DNA of 35,527 nucleotides from an uncultured Acetatifactor sp. GTDB taxonomy: Bacteria; Bacillota; Clostridia; Lachnospirales; Lachnospiraceae. Both the position numbers and the translations under genes were made by a program. Under the pieces are notes generated by a model. That model did not search any database. It saw only the letters and a list, made by a program, of their open reading frames with translations, and was not told the origin of the DNA. The stretch's first letter is position 1. The number at the start of each line of letters is the position of its first letter. The stretch is from contig CAQUWW010000021.1 in the NCBI GenBank assembly GCA_948896875.1, positions 1 to 35,527 on the forward strand, read 5' to 3'. Positions 1 through 9,064 of this stretch are shown piece after piece.

Positions 1-24
1 CACATTGATTTCCCTGATTGTCAT
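1..24 (-). CDS. start of an unidentified gene (5' end only)
   Basis: Only the first eight codons fall in the window (reading MTIREINV), so the product cannot be named. The start is supported by a strong GAAGGAG ribosome binding site about six bases upstream of the ATG and by an extended -10 promoter about 50 bases further upstream. The gene runs off the left edge on the minus strand. Confidence 0.55.
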
Positions 25-71
25 GCTGTCTCCTTCACGAATAGATTGGAACGTTTTATATGGCAATACAA

Positions 72-80
72 ATTATAGCA
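72..80 (-). promoter_or_regulatory. extended -10 promoter for the gene leaving the left edge
   Basis: On the minus strand the sequence reads TGCTATAAT, a perfect TATAAT with the TGn extension. No good -35 lies 17 bases upstream, which fits an extended -10 promoter. It would start transcription about 40 bases before the ATG at position 24. The TATAAT overlaps the left copy of a 12-bp direct repeat. Confidence 0.5.
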
Positions 81-87
81 TAACATC

Positions 88-162
88 AAAAAAGTCCATA
101 TCTAAACTATAAAAAATATTGATTAACAATACTTTTTATAATTTTAGATATGAAACTTTTTT
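88..162 (-). terminator. long AT-rich hairpin, terminator of the S8 protease gene
   Basis: Positions 88-121 and 127-162 form an inverted repeat with about 31 paired positions around a 5-base loop (122-126). The innermost part, with A-run and T-run arms at 111-121/127-137, looks like a bidirectional rho-independent terminator. It lies just downstream of the protease stop codon at 181. The stem is much longer than a normal terminator needs. Confidence 0.6.
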
Positions 163-180
163 ATAGAATACAAATTATCT

Positions 181-1899
181 TTACACCCCAATCAGCGCAT
201 CAAACGTCCCCACAACATTCAGCCGTCCATACCCCCACTCCCTGTTAGGATAAGTCGTATCCACACTCCTGGATGCTCCCCTGATAAAGTAATTCTTAAT
301 CTCCCGGCTGGCTATCGTGCTGTCATTTTCTTCCACCACCGCCCATTGCATAAACTGCGCCACCGCACCGGTGGTAATAGCAGCTGCCAGGGAACTTCCC
401 GACTCTTTTCCCCGGATTGTGGATACATTGACTCCAGGCGCGGCAAAATCAGGATTAATCGTCCCAATTCTGGTAAATCCTCTTCCCGAATCGATATAAA
501 AGCTGTTGTTTGCTGCATTATAAGTAGATACACTGACCACATCCTTTGCCATGGCAGGTTCTGTCAGTGTAATGTAAGGAGATGACTCCAGAAATTGCAC
601 CGGAGCATTCATGAATTTCGTGATAGGCAGCCACATATGAAAAGTTCCATTATAGACGTCCCCAAGCGCTTCCACCAGAAAAGTCCATATCCCAGGCGTA
701 GGTCTCGCTACACGCACTACTACGACTTCTTCTCCGGAGGCCGGTTCCACCAGGTTTCCTGCAAGAGTAATTCTCGTCCTCTCATATACAAAGCCATACG
801 TAATGCTATTTTGAATTCCCAGCCGAATAGGCGGAATTGTCTCTCCACCGGGAGATCGCACTGATACTGTGAATAAATCCGGCACATTTCCCCAAAGTTC
901 CAGGATAAATCCTTCCACATTATCTGTAACCCGAATCTCCACCGGCACATTTTCCACTGCGCCGCCGGTTCTCTGAGGCTCCAGATAGCCCTGAAAATGA
1001 TGTCCTGCATTTCCTTCGTTCCCTCCGCAGACCACAACCGTGCGACTGCGCTTTGAGGCTATAAAGTCCAGGTAGCTTGGCAGAGGAGCACTCCCTGCAT
1101 GATCACCATAATTAGTACCCAGGCCCAAGCAGATCACTACCGGCCGTCTGAATTGTTCCGCGAAACTATCTGCATACTTCACACCCAGCATGATATCTGT
1201 CTCTTCGTACGCAGGGACGCCGGACGGAATGATATAGAAATCCCTGAGAAACTGCTTCGCCTCTTTCAGTTTTACAACAACAATATCCGCATCCGGCGCT
1301 GCTCCCAGATAATTGATACCGTTTGTTACTCTACTTCCAGCCGCCACTCCTGCCATGGCACTTCCGTGACCGTTCTCATCCCGTGTGGGTACCACACTGT
1401 AAGGGTCTTCCGCCTGCAGTGCACGATTGATTTCTTCCCTCGTATATTCCGTACCATAATAAAAGCCTTCTGGAGGAGGACCGCTCTGGATCGTCTGATC
1501 CCAGATTGCCAATATGCGGCTATTTCCCTGGCTGTCCAGAAATGCCTCATTTGTATAATTGATTCCCGTATCGATAATGCATATGACCACCCCTCGCCCT
1601 GTCAGACTCAAAGGTTCCCGCTGAACCTGCGTAATTCCACTTACAATCAGGCTGTTGGGATCATAACCTTGGGTGATCGTCTCCTCCTGCATCAGCCCGT
1701 ACAATTTTGGTACGGCCCTATAATCATAAATATACTCGTTTACATCGCGGATATTGTTTTCACTTACATATACAATATTGTAAAGATTATCTACATTAAT
1801 ATAGCAAAAATCTAAATTATTACTTCCCAGAATCTCCAGCGGAAAACTTGTAATGACATCAAAATAACGCTCTGAAAGTATCCTGTCCCTGCAATCCAT
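181..1899 (-). CDS. S8 (subtilisin-like) serine protease, Csp-like
   Basis: A 572-residue subtilase with the full catalytic triad. Asp110 is in a CIIDTG motif, His178 in ENGHGS, and Ser503 in GSSLAAA, a variant of the usual GTSMA. There is no signal peptide, so the mature enzyme is probably cytoplasmic or spore-associated. The first ~95 residues resemble a short prodomain. Between His and Ser lies a beta-rich stretch (about residues 310-425) matching the jelly-roll insertion known from clostridial Csp germination proteases. The ATG has an AAGGGG ribosome binding site. It is separated by 107 bases from glgX upstream and followed by a long terminator hairpin. I see no sporulation or germination gene beside it, so a germination role is only a family-based possibility. 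Confidence 0.85.
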   Translation of the reverse strand: MDCRDRILSERYFDVITSFPLEILGSNNLDFCYINVDNLYNIVYVSENNIRDVNEYIYDYRAVPKLYGLMQEETITQGYDPNSLIVSGITQVQREPLSLTGRGVVICIIDTGINYTNEAFLDSQGNSRILAIWDQTIQSGPPPEGFYYGTEYTREEINRALQAEDPYSVVPTRDENGHGSAMAGVAAGSRVTNGINYLGAAPDADIVVVKLKEAKQFLRDFYIIPSGVPAYEETDIMLGVKYADSFAEQFRRPVVICLGLGTNYGDHAGSAPLPSYLDFIASKRSRTVVVCGGNEGNAGHHFQGYLEPQRTGGAVENVPVEIRVTDNVEGFILELWGNVPDLFTVSVRSPGGETIPPIRLGIQNSITYGFVYERTRITLAGNLVEPASGEEVVVVRVARPTPGIWTFLVEALGDVYNGTFHMWLPITKFMNAPVQFLESSPYITLTEPAMAKDVVSVSTYNAANNSFYIDSGRGFTRIGTINPDFAAPGVNVSTIRGKESGSSLAAAITTGAVAQFMQWAVVEENDSTIASREIKNYFIRGASRSVDTTYPNREWGYGRLNVVGTFDALIGV

Positions 1900-1925
1900 A
1901 CGGCAATCCCCTTTTGCACCCGTCT

Positions 1926-1978
1926 ATGGGCATAAATCATAAGCCCATCTCAGGGTCTGATGCAATCACCGTATTATA
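1926..1978 (-). promoter_or_regulatory. possible protease promoter with leader hairpin
   Basis: A minus-strand TATAAT lies at 1973-1978 with no convincing -35. Downstream in the would-be leader, ATGGGC and GCCCAT (1926-1931 and 1943-1948) can form a 6-bp hairpin with no T-run. The hairpin is therefore not a clear terminator for glgX. The protease may alternatively be read through from glgX. Confidence 0.35.
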
Positions 1979-2006
1979 TGCAAATTGGGGAAGCTTCGTG
2001 TCTGTT

Positions 2007-4118
2007 CTATTCCGCAATCAATACCACCGCCGTGCGGGGAGGAATCTTGATTATACTCCCATATTGGAAATCCGTTTCTGCTTCAATATCTTTGCCATCC
2101 GCATACTCCACAAAGGTATTGACGCATACCTTCCATCGCATACCTGCCGGAAGGCTGGGTAACTGCATATCCAGCGGATTCCAATAAGCATTCATTCCGT
2201 AGAATACGATGTCATCTTTGGTATCCTCTTCATTTCTGCCTGCATACATAATACCAATCAGCCTGGTAGTATGGTTGACTCCGGCATTCCAGGGATATCC
2301 ATTGTGAATGCTGATATCTGTGAAGCCGCAATGTGCCTCCTTCGTCACCTTTCTGATCACAGCATGCTCCTTCCGAAATGCAATCATATACCGGAAGAAA
2401 TCATGTATTTCTCTATATTCTTCAAGTCTTGTCCAATCCAACCAGGAAATTTTGTTGTCCTGACAGTACGCATTGTTATTTCCGTATTGTGTATTGCAGA
2501 ATTCATCTCCGGCATAGAACATTGCCGGCCCCCGACTACACATCAGTGTCGTGAACGCATTTTTTACCATACGTCGACGCAGACCTTCTATTTCAGGATT
2601 GTCAGTCTCCCCTTCCACACCGCAGTTCCAGCTGTTCCCATTGTTGTCTCCATCCGTGTTGTCCCAGCCGTTCTTCTCATTATGCTTCATATTGTAGGCG
2701 TAAAGGTCATGCAAAGTAAACCCGTCATGGCATGTGATAAAATTAACCGATGCACTCTGTCCGCGTTTCAATGTGTCATATAAGTCTCTGGAACCGGTAA
2801 TTCTGGTGATCGCCACCCCCGCCATGCCCTCGTCCCCTTTCAGGAATCGTCGCATATCATCACGGTACTTTCCATTCCATTCCGACCATCTGTTATAAGC
2901 CGGGAAATTTCCGACCTGATAAAGCCCGGCCGCATCCCATGCTTCCGCAATCAGTTTCACTTTCCCCAGGATGGAATCACAGGCAATCCCCTGTAAAATC
3001 GGCGGGTCCAACATTGGCTCACCATTCTGGTCACGGGAAAGAATAGATGCCAGATCAAACCGAAATCCATCTACCCTATATTCCGTCACCCAATAGCGCA
3101 GACAGTCAATAATAAATCTGCGTGTCATAGGATGATTACAATTCAGCGCGTTTCCACAACCACTGAAATTATAATAGTCTCCTTCCGGAGTCAGCATATA
3201 ATAAATATTATTGTCAATTCCTTTGAAGGAAAAACATGGTCCATCATTATTTCCTTCCGCCGTGTGGTTAAATACCACATCCAGAATGACTTCTATTCCG
3301 TTTTCTTTCAGCTCATAAATGAGCTGTTTCAGTTCATCTCCTTCGTGATTATGCTCTATCACAGAGGAATACCCTGTATTCGGTGCAAAAAAGCATACCG
3401 TATTATAACCCCAGTAATTGTAAAGCTGCTCACCTTCTACAATCCTGGCGTTCTCCATCTCATCAAACTCAAATATCGGCATGAGCTCAACCGCATTAAT
3501 CCCTAAATCCTTCAAATAGGGAATCTTCTGACGTAGCCCCTCGTAAGTCCCTTTTGCCTCTACACCGGAAGACTCATCCTTTGTAAAACCACGGACATGC
3601 AACTCATAAATTACCAGATCCTCCAAAGGGAGCTCCAACTGTCGTACATTGCCCCAGTCGAAATTATTTTCCACTACTCTGGCATGATATACAAAGTCTT
3701 CGCCGTTCTCCGGCCGTTCTCCCCAGTTCCTCTGCCCGGTCACAGCCTTTGCATAAGGATCCAGCAATATATTATCTTTGTTAAAAAGCAGTCCTTTGGT
3801 TTTGTCATAAGGGCCGTCCAGCTGGAATGCATATTCGAATTCCTCAATATTCAATCCGAACACCAACATGGAATACGTATTCCCGATATGATAGGATTCC
3901 GGAAATTTTAACCTCGCATAGGGCTCCTTTTCCTGTGGACGAAATAACAACAGCGTACAGCTTGTTGCCCCATGAGAATGAATTGTAAAACTAACACCGT
4001 TGGATGCTGCAGTTGCACCGTCTCTATTGTAATAACCGGGCCGTACTTCATAGCCCTCTATGATGTCCAGAGGCTGTAGTTTCACGCCTCTCTGTGGTTT
4101 GTGCTGGACAGAATCCAT
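2007..4118 (-). CDS. glgX: glycogen debranching enzyme (isoamylase type, GH13)
   Basis: A 703-residue GH13 enzyme expected to hydrolyse alpha-1,6 branch points of glycogen or limit dextrins in the cytoplasm. It begins with an isoamylase N-terminal (CBM48-like) domain, followed by the (beta/alpha)8 barrel. Visible catalytic motifs are DVVFNHT, GFRFDLAS (nucleophile about Asp355), IAEAWD (acid/base about Glu392) and ITCHDGFTLHD. A longer reading frame begins at 4178, but the ATG at 4118 has a GGAGG seven bases upstream, while the longer start would overlap hpt. It follows hpt by only 31 bases with no terminator between, so it appears to be the last gene of the chemosensory operon. That is unusual for a glycogen enzyme. 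Confidence 0.92.
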   Translation of the reverse strand: MDSVQHKPQRGVKLQPLDIIEGYEVRPGYYNRDGATAASNGVSFTIHSHGATSCTLLLFRPQEKEPYARLKFPESYHIGNTYSMLVFGLNIEEFEYAFQLDGPYDKTKGLLFNKDNILLDPYAKAVTGQRNWGERPENGEDFVYHARVVENNFDWGNVRQLELPLEDLVIYELHVRGFTKDESSGVEAKGTYEGLRQKIPYLKDLGINAVELMPIFEFDEMENARIVEGEQLYNYWGYNTVCFFAPNTGYSSVIEHNHEGDELKQLIYELKENGIEVILDVVFNHTAEGNNDGPCFSFKGIDNNIYYMLTPEGDYYNFSGCGNALNCNHPMTRRFIIDCLRYWVTEYRVDGFRFDLASILSRDQNGEPMLDPPILQGIACDSILGKVKLIAEAWDAAGLYQVGNFPAYNRWSEWNGKYRDDMRRFLKGDEGMAGVAITRITGSRDLYDTLKRGQSASVNFITCHDGFTLHDLYAYNMKHNEKNGWDNTDGDNNGNSWNCGVEGETDNPEIEGLRRRMVKNAFTTLMCSRGPAMFYAGDEFCNTQYGNNNAYCQDNKISWLDWTRLEEYREIHDFFRYMIAFRKEHAVIRKVTKEAHCGFTDISIHNGYPWNAGVNHTTRLIGIMYAGRNEEDTKDDIVFYGMNAYWNPLDMQLPSLPAGMRWKVCVNTFVEYADGKDIEAETDFQYGSIIKIPPRTAVVLIAE

Positions 4119-4149
4119 TCCCGATCCTCCGTCTACTTTTTTAAATATT

Positions 4150-4503
4150 CTATTCCATAGAATGTTCAATGCACTCAACGATCTTCTGCTGTACCGGCAG
4201 GACCTTTTCCAAAACCACCTTAGCCTCTTCCGGTTTCCCGCCGCGCAGCAGACTCAATATCTCATTGTATGCCTCGTAGATGGGGGTAAGCGACAGATTT
4301 CCTGCCGTTCCCTTCAGGTTGTGCGCAGTCTTAATGGCCTCTGAGTAATCGTCACAACCGTCTTCTATCTGTACTACATTTGACCTGGCCATTTTTACAA
4401 AAGAGCCAAGCAATTTTCGATATAGCTTTTCATTCCCCATAATACGCTTCAGGCCGTCATCCACATCTACGCCCAGCGCCCTTAACTCATCCAGCAAATT
4501 CAT
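4150..4503 (-). CDS. stand-alone histidine phosphotransfer (Hpt) protein
   Basis: A 117-residue all-helical Hpt protein with the phosphoacceptor motif AHNLKGTAGNL; the histidine is residue 61. Such proteins shuttle phosphate between receiver domains in multistep relays. The start at 4503 has an AGAGG about eight bases upstream; a longer frame to 4545 would overlap the MCP gene. It sits between the MCP and glgX genes in the che operon. Plausible partners are the two receiver-HD proteins and the single-domain receiver in the same locus. Which of them it serves cannot be read from sequence. Confidence 0.9.
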   Translation of the reverse strand: MNLLDELRALGVDVDDGLKRIMGNEKLYRKLLGSFVKMARSNVVQIEDGCDDYSEAIKTAHNLKGTAGNLSLTPIYEAYNEILSLLRGGKPEEAKVVLEKVLPVQQKIVECIEHSME

Positions 4504-4525
4504 GCAATCTACCTCTTTACATACA

Positions 4526-5878
4526 TTAATATTTCCCGAAGCCATCTCCCAGAGAAATTACCTGCTCATTCGCATTGGAATAAGAAGAATTGTAACTGGC
4601 AGAACTCTTACCTGACGAACTCTGCCCATTCCCCAGATTATAGATGGAAAGCATTTCACGCATTCTGGATGCCTGATTGGACAGTTCTTCACTGGCTGCC
4701 GCACACTCTTCACTTCTGGCGGAACTGGTCTGTACTACCTGAGACACCTGTGAAATAGCCTGTTCGATCTGTGATACCGCAGTAGCCTGATAATTGGAGG
4801 ATTCTGCAATACCATTGATAATCACTTCGCTCTCCTGAACCACCTTCGTAATCTCTTCCATGGCTTTGGCCGTTTCGCCTGCAATCTTGGAACCAGAGTT
4901 CACTTTCTCGATGGAGTCCTCAATCAACGCGGAAGTTTCACTGGCCGCCTCCGCACTCTTAGCCGCAAGACTTCTGACCTCCTCTGCCACCACGGCAAAT
5001 CCTTTTCCGGCCTCTCCGGCTCTAGCTGCCTCAACCGCGGCGTTTAAGGCCAGGATATTTGTCTGGAAAGCAATGTCCTCGATGGTCTTGATAATTTTAG
5101 AAATGCTTTCGGAAGCCTTGTTGATATCCTCCATGGCAGATACCATACTCTGCATCTGTACATTGCCCTGCTTTACATCAGAAATAGCGCGAACCACAAG
5201 ATTAGCGGCAGAATTTGCCTGTTCCGCATTCTGTTTGGTCTTCTCCGCAATCTCATCAATGGAAGCTGTGATCTCTTCAATGGCGCTGGCCTGCTCCGTA
5301 GAACCCTGAGCCAGAGCCTGGCTCGCGCTTGCCACCTGAGAAGAACTGATCGTCACCTGAGAACCTGCGTCACTGATATTGCTCAGCGCATTGTGATTAT
5401 CTTCCACCAGCTTCTTCAGGGAATTACCCAACACATCTTCTGCAGATGCCGGGTTCACTACCACCGTCAGATTTCCGTTTGCCACTTCTTCTGCGATCTT
5501 CGCCTGGTATTTGATATTTTCAATTACCTTTGTATACTCATCTACCAATTCGCCGAACTCGTCTTCATTGTATTTTACCATGTCAATGTTCACATGTCCT
5601 TTTGCGATCTCCTTCGCCGCATCGGAAAGCTGCAATACAGATTTCTCAATGGCCTTAATCAGGAATAGCGCAATTACCACCGTTATCGCCACCGATATGA
5701 CACCCAATACCAAAGTAAAAATGGTGGCGCCCAGCACATAGGATTCCTGCTTTGCCGGGTCAGTGATTCCAACAGCTGATTTTGTGCTCAAATCACCGAA
5801 AACGATATTAATTATTGTAATCAGAATCGGAACACCAAACCCTAGAATTAATTTTGTCTTCATCTTCAAGTTTTTCAT
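4526..5878 (-). CDS. methyl-accepting chemotaxis protein lacking an extracellular sensor domain
   Basis: A 450-residue chemoreceptor. Two membrane segments (about residues 10-28 and 48-75) are joined by only about 20 residues, so there is no room for an external ligand-binding domain. A HAMP region follows (about 75-130), with a second HAMP-like stretch and then a long coiled-coil signalling domain. The conserved hairpin tip reads AFQTNILALNAAVEAARAGE. There is no C-terminal pentapeptide tether for CheR. It is the only receptor in the cluster and lies between cheW and hpt with short gaps, so it is probably the dedicated input. It may sense membrane state, an internal signal, or a partner protein. 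Confidence 0.93.
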   Translation of the reverse strand: MKNLKMKTKLILGFGVPILITIINIVFGDLSTKSAVGITDPAKQESYVLGATIFTLVLGVISVAITVVIALFLIKAIEKSVLQLSDAAKEIAKGHVNIDMVKYNEDEFGELVDEYTKVIENIKYQAKIAEEVANGNLTVVVNPASAEDVLGNSLKKLVEDNHNALSNISDAGSQVTISSSQVASASQALAQGSTEQASAIEEITASIDEIAEKTKQNAEQANSAANLVVRAISDVKQGNVQMQSMVSAMEDINKASESISKIIKTIEDIAFQTNILALNAAVEAARAGEAGKGFAVVAEEVRSLAAKSAEAASETSALIEDSIEKVNSGSKIAGETAKAMEEITKVVQESEVIINGIAESSNYQATAVSQIEQAISQVSQVVQTSSARSEECAAASEELSNQASRMREMLSIYNLGNGQSSSGKSSASYNSSYSNANEQVISLGDGFGKY

Positions 5879-5895
5879 ACTTATGCCTCTCTTTC

Positions 5896-6444
5896 TTACT
5901 CCTCTTCGCTTATTTTCGCGAGATCCGTATCTACGGGTTCGTCGTCATACAATAGTTTTTCCGGATCCAACAACAGCTTCACCGAATTTCCCACCTTACC
6001 AATGCCATAGACATATTTGTTGTGATGCGCTTTATCGGAACGACCGATTGTAGGCGGCGGCAGAATATTCTCTTCCTGAATCTCAACAACCTCAGCGATC
6101 TGTTCCACAATCAGTCCGACCGTTGTGGACTTCACATTAATGACAAGGATACAGGTCTTGTCATTATATTCACAGCCCCCCTGCTTAAACCGCACACTGA
6201 CATCAACCACCGGAATAATTCTTCCGCGCAGATTGATAAGACCCTTAATATATTCTTCCGTCTCAGGGATCTTGGTAACTGCCTGATACTGAATAATCTG
6301 CTGTACATACTGTATTCCCAATCCAAAATATTCGGATCCGGACTTAAAAGTCATGTATTTTCCTCTTTGTGTATCACTGCTGTCTGAATAAAGATTTGTC
6401 TCATCCATCTGCCCTAATCCTTTACTCGTTTCATCCATAGACAA
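5896..6444 (-). CDS. cheW: chemotaxis coupling protein CheW
   Basis: A 182-residue CheW-domain adaptor that links the receptor to CheA. The typical core is visible: KYMTFKSGSEYFGLGI at the domain start, then GLINLRGRIIPVVDV, then a C-terminal half with VGLIVEQIAEVVEI. It has an extra ~28-residue polar N-terminus compared with ordinary CheW. The start is uncertain. A TTG at 6444 sits seven bases after an AAGGA site, while an ATG at 6438 is two codons further on. It follows cheA by 22 bases and precedes the MCP gene by 17. Confidence 0.92.
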   Translation of the reverse strand: MSMDETSKGLGQMDETNLYSDSSDTQRGKYMTFKSGSEYFGLGIQYVQQIIQYQAVTKIPETEEYIKGLINLRGRIIPVVDVSVRFKQGGCEYNDKTCILVINVKSTTVGLIVEQIAEVVEIQEENILPPPTIGRSDKAHHNKYVYGIGKVGNSVKLLLDPEKLLYDDEPVDTDLAKISEEE

Positions 6445-6466
6445 ATACCGTTCCTTTCCATTCGTT

Positions 6467-8632
6467 TTATTCTACAAGCCCGGGGGCATCCAGAATCAAA
6501 GCGATACTGCCATCGCCAAGCTGTGTACAGCCGGACAACCCTCTGACTTTCTTAATATAGGAGGGAATCGGTTTTACCACGATCTCCTGTTCTCCAACCA
6601 GCTTATCAACCAGAAGGCAAATCTTCCTGTCTTCCACTTCCAGAATCAGCATAACGCCATCTTCTACAGACTCCTGATACTCATCAAGACCGTACCAGTT
6701 TCCAAGACGGATTACAGGGAAGCAATCTCCGCGAATCATGACAAATTCGTCACCATTAGGCTCATGGATCATCATATCTTCTTTCACGCGGATAAACTGC
6801 TTAATCACGCCGGTCTCCATGACAAAGGAAGAGTTGCCTACTTCCATGACAATACCGTCGATAATTGCAAGCGTAAGAGGAATCTTCAGACTCATAATGC
6901 TGCCGAAGCCCGGTGTACTCTCAATTTCCAGCGCGCCTCCGATGGCCTGAATATTCTGTACCACCACATCCATACCCACGCCGCGCCCGGAATATTCCGT
7001 AACCTGTTCATTGGTGGAGAATCCAGGTAAAGTAATGAGCTGATATACCTCTTTATCCGTATACGCGGAATCCGGTTTCCCCTCATCCAATATTCCCTGT
7101 CTTCTCGCTTTGGCAAGAATCTTCTCCCTGTCAAGGCCCGTACCGTTATCTTCCACGCTGATCCACACCTTACCGGCTTCCGTTCTGGCCGACAAAGTCA
7201 CCCGGCCCTTCTCAGCCTTACCGCTTGCCGCGCGTTCTTCATTGGTCTCAATTCCGTGGTCCACAGCATTTCTGACCAGATGCATCAGAGGATCGGAAAT
7301 ATGCTCGATAATATTCTTATCCACTTCCGTCGTCTCTCCGACCATTACGAAATCAATGTCTTTTCCCAGCTTTCTGGATACATCAAACACAATACGATTC
7401 ATCTTCTGGAACGTATTCGTCAACGGTACCATTCGCATGGACATGATAACATTCTGCAAATCTGTGGAAATCGAAGCCAGCTGCGCCGCCGCCTTATTAA
7501 AGTTATCCAGATTCAGTCCCGGAACCTTCAGATCCGAGCTCTGTAATACCACAGATTCGGAAATGACAAGCTCTCCGATCAGGTCCATCAGCTGATCCAT
7601 CTTGCTCACATTGACGCTGATGAAGGAGGCTTTCTCTACCTTCGGCTTATCCTTTGCCAGCTTCTTCTGCTTACCCGGCTCTTTGGACTGGATCACGAAA
7701 TCACCCGGCGTAATTTTCGGTTTCTCAGGTGCTTTCTCCTCCGAGGCTTCTTTCTTTGCTTCTTTGTTTGCTTCCTCCTGCCTGGCTTCTATCACCTCCA
7801 CGCTGGAATCCAGGTCAATCTTCGGCGCCGGTTCCGAATCGCCGAAGTCAAAGCCCAGAAGGAACTGCTCCGCGTCACATTCATAGACTTCAACCTTCTC
7901 GATATCATATCCCACGCCTATGATTTCCCGTACTTCCTCTTCGCTGGTCTGGGCCTGCAGCAGGATGCGGAAGCCATCCTTGATAATCTTCTCGCCGCTC
8001 TTCTCATCTGTGAGAATATCTTCCGGCGAATACAAAATATCTTCCGCAATCTCTTTCAGTGCATACACAGTCTTGTATGCATGAACATTTGCCATCTCCG
8101 TCTCCGGGAAAAAGGTAATAAATATCTTATAAAATCTGCTTGCGCTTGTGGCAACCGGCGCTATATAGAAATGCTTCGGTTCCTCGTGCACATTCTCCGC
8201 AGTGGTGCCGCCTGCCTCTCCACCGCCTTTAATCTTCTCCAGAAATTGATTGAGATCTTCAATAATATTACTGGCATCCCCGTCGGCCGGATCACCGTTA
8301 CGGATTTTCTCCATCTCATTAGAGATAAAATCCTCCACTTCCAGCACATGTTCCACCAGTTCCACATGAGGAACATTGTCGGGATGGGATTCCCGCAGGT
8401 AGAAAAAGACATCCTCCAGCTTATGGGATACGGCCGTAATATTGTCGAACATCATGATACCGGAAGATCCCTTTATGGTATGCATGGTTCTGAATATTTC
8501 GTTGATACTGTCTTCGTCAAAGCAGTCTGCATCTTTCTGTTCCAAAACAGTTTCCTGAAGCTGCTCCAGCAGCTGGCTGTTCTCAAACAGGTACATATCA
8601 AGCATGCTTTCTGTGTTAAAATCTTCAGCCAT
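6467..8632 (-). CDS. cheA: chemotaxis histidine kinase CheA
   Basis: A 721-residue CheA with the standard layout. The P1 Hpt domain carries the phosphorylated His51 in MHTIKGSSG. A P2-like response-regulator-binding region follows (about 155-265), then a charged linker rich in E, K and A. The P3 dimerisation helices begin near 335. The P4 ATPase has an N-box (HLVRNAVDHG, about residue 455), a G1 motif (EDNGTGLD) and a G2 motif (GRGVGMDVV). The P5 CheW-like domain occupies the C-terminus. All catalytic motifs are intact. The gene lies between the single-domain receiver and cheW in one tight operon, and an AAGGAG precedes the ATG. Confidence 0.96.
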   Translation of the reverse strand: MAEDFNTESMLDMYLFENSQLLEQLQETVLEQKDADCFDEDSINEIFRTMHTIKGSSGIMMFDNITAVSHKLEDVFFYLRESHPDNVPHVELVEHVLEVEDFISNEMEKIRNGDPADGDASNIIEDLNQFLEKIKGGGEAGGTTAENVHEEPKHFYIAPVATSASRFYKIFITFFPETEMANVHAYKTVYALKEIAEDILYSPEDILTDEKSGEKIIKDGFRILLQAQTSEEEVREIIGVGYDIEKVEVYECDAEQFLLGFDFGDSEPAPKIDLDSSVEVIEARQEEANKEAKKEASEEKAPEKPKITPGDFVIQSKEPGKQKKLAKDKPKVEKASFISVNVSKMDQLMDLIGELVISESVVLQSSDLKVPGLNLDNFNKAAAQLASISTDLQNVIMSMRMVPLTNTFQKMNRIVFDVSRKLGKDIDFVMVGETTEVDKNIIEHISDPLMHLVRNAVDHGIETNEERAASGKAEKGRVTLSARTEAGKVWISVEDNGTGLDREKILAKARRQGILDEGKPDSAYTDKEVYQLITLPGFSTNEQVTEYSGRGVGMDVVVQNIQAIGGALEIESTPGFGSIMSLKIPLTLAIIDGIVMEVGNSSFVMETGVIKQFIRVKEDMMIHEPNGDEFVMIRGDCFPVIRLGNWYGLDEYQESVEDGVMLILEVEDRKICLLVDKLVGEQEIVVKPIPSYIKKVRGLSGCTQLGDGSIALILDAPGLVE

Positions 8633-8659
8633 ATTTTTCTCCTTTCCGCATTTTTCTTT

Positions 8660-9052
8660 TTAAATCAGATTCAGCTTTTTCATCGCCTGCTCAAATCTCT
8701 CCTGGTCTATGGGCTTACCGGAATATATGGTACATCCCAGTTCAAACGCCATCTTCACATTTTTTTCCTCGTTCAGCGCGGTGGTCATAATCACCTTTAC
8801 CGCCTGCTCTTCCGGAATATTCTTCTGTTTCTCCAGGTTGCGGATACCCATCAGCGCCTGGTACCCATCCATCACCGGCATCATAATGTCAAGACACACC
8901 AGATCATAAGGTTCTCCGTCCTCCAAAGCCATCATAAACGCATCCACCGCTTCCATTCCGTCCACGGTAATATCGCATTCACCGTACTTTGAGAGAAAGC
9001 TGGCCATAAATTTCCTTGTTGCGAAATCATCCTCCGCCAATAGAATCTTCAT
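8660..9052 (-). CDS. single-domain response regulator (CheY-like)
   Basis: A 130-residue receiver with the acidic pair Asp8/Asp9, phosphoacceptor Asp55 in CLDIMMPVMDG, the conserved Thr in IMTTALN and the Lys in SGKP. It has no output domain. In this position it is the likely phosphate acceptor from CheA. It diverges from motility CheY in the surface helix before the GKP motif, so it may not bind a flagellar switch. A strong AAGGAGAAGGAGA site precedes the ATG. The gene is 12 bases after cheB and 27 before cheA. Confidence 0.93.
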   Translation of the reverse strand: MKILLAEDDFATRKFMASFLSKYGECDITVDGMEAVDAFMMALEDGEPYDLVCLDIMMPVMDGYQALMGIRNLEKQKNIPEEQAVKVIMTTALNEEKNVKMAFELGCTIYSGKPIDQERFEQAMKKLNLI

Positions 9053-9064
9053 TCTCCTTCTCCT

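Larger units (their letters stand above)
65..178. repeat. 12-bp direct repeats flanking the long hairpin
   Basis: The 12-mer AATACAAATTAT occurs exactly at 65-76 and again at 167-178. The two copies bracket the 88-162 inverted repeat. This resembles a target-site duplication around a tiny inverted-repeat element, but the sequence is AT-rich and the match could be chance. Confidence 0.45.

Noticed and set aside
1099..1815. Plus-strand open frame of 238 codons inside the S8 protease
   Set aside because: It is antisense to the catalytic Asp/His region of a well-supported protease, and I recognise no motif in it.
4119..4178. Longer N-terminus for the debranching enzyme
   Set aside because: It would overlap the end of hpt and has no ribosome binding site, whereas the ATG at 4118 has GGAGG at ideal spacing.
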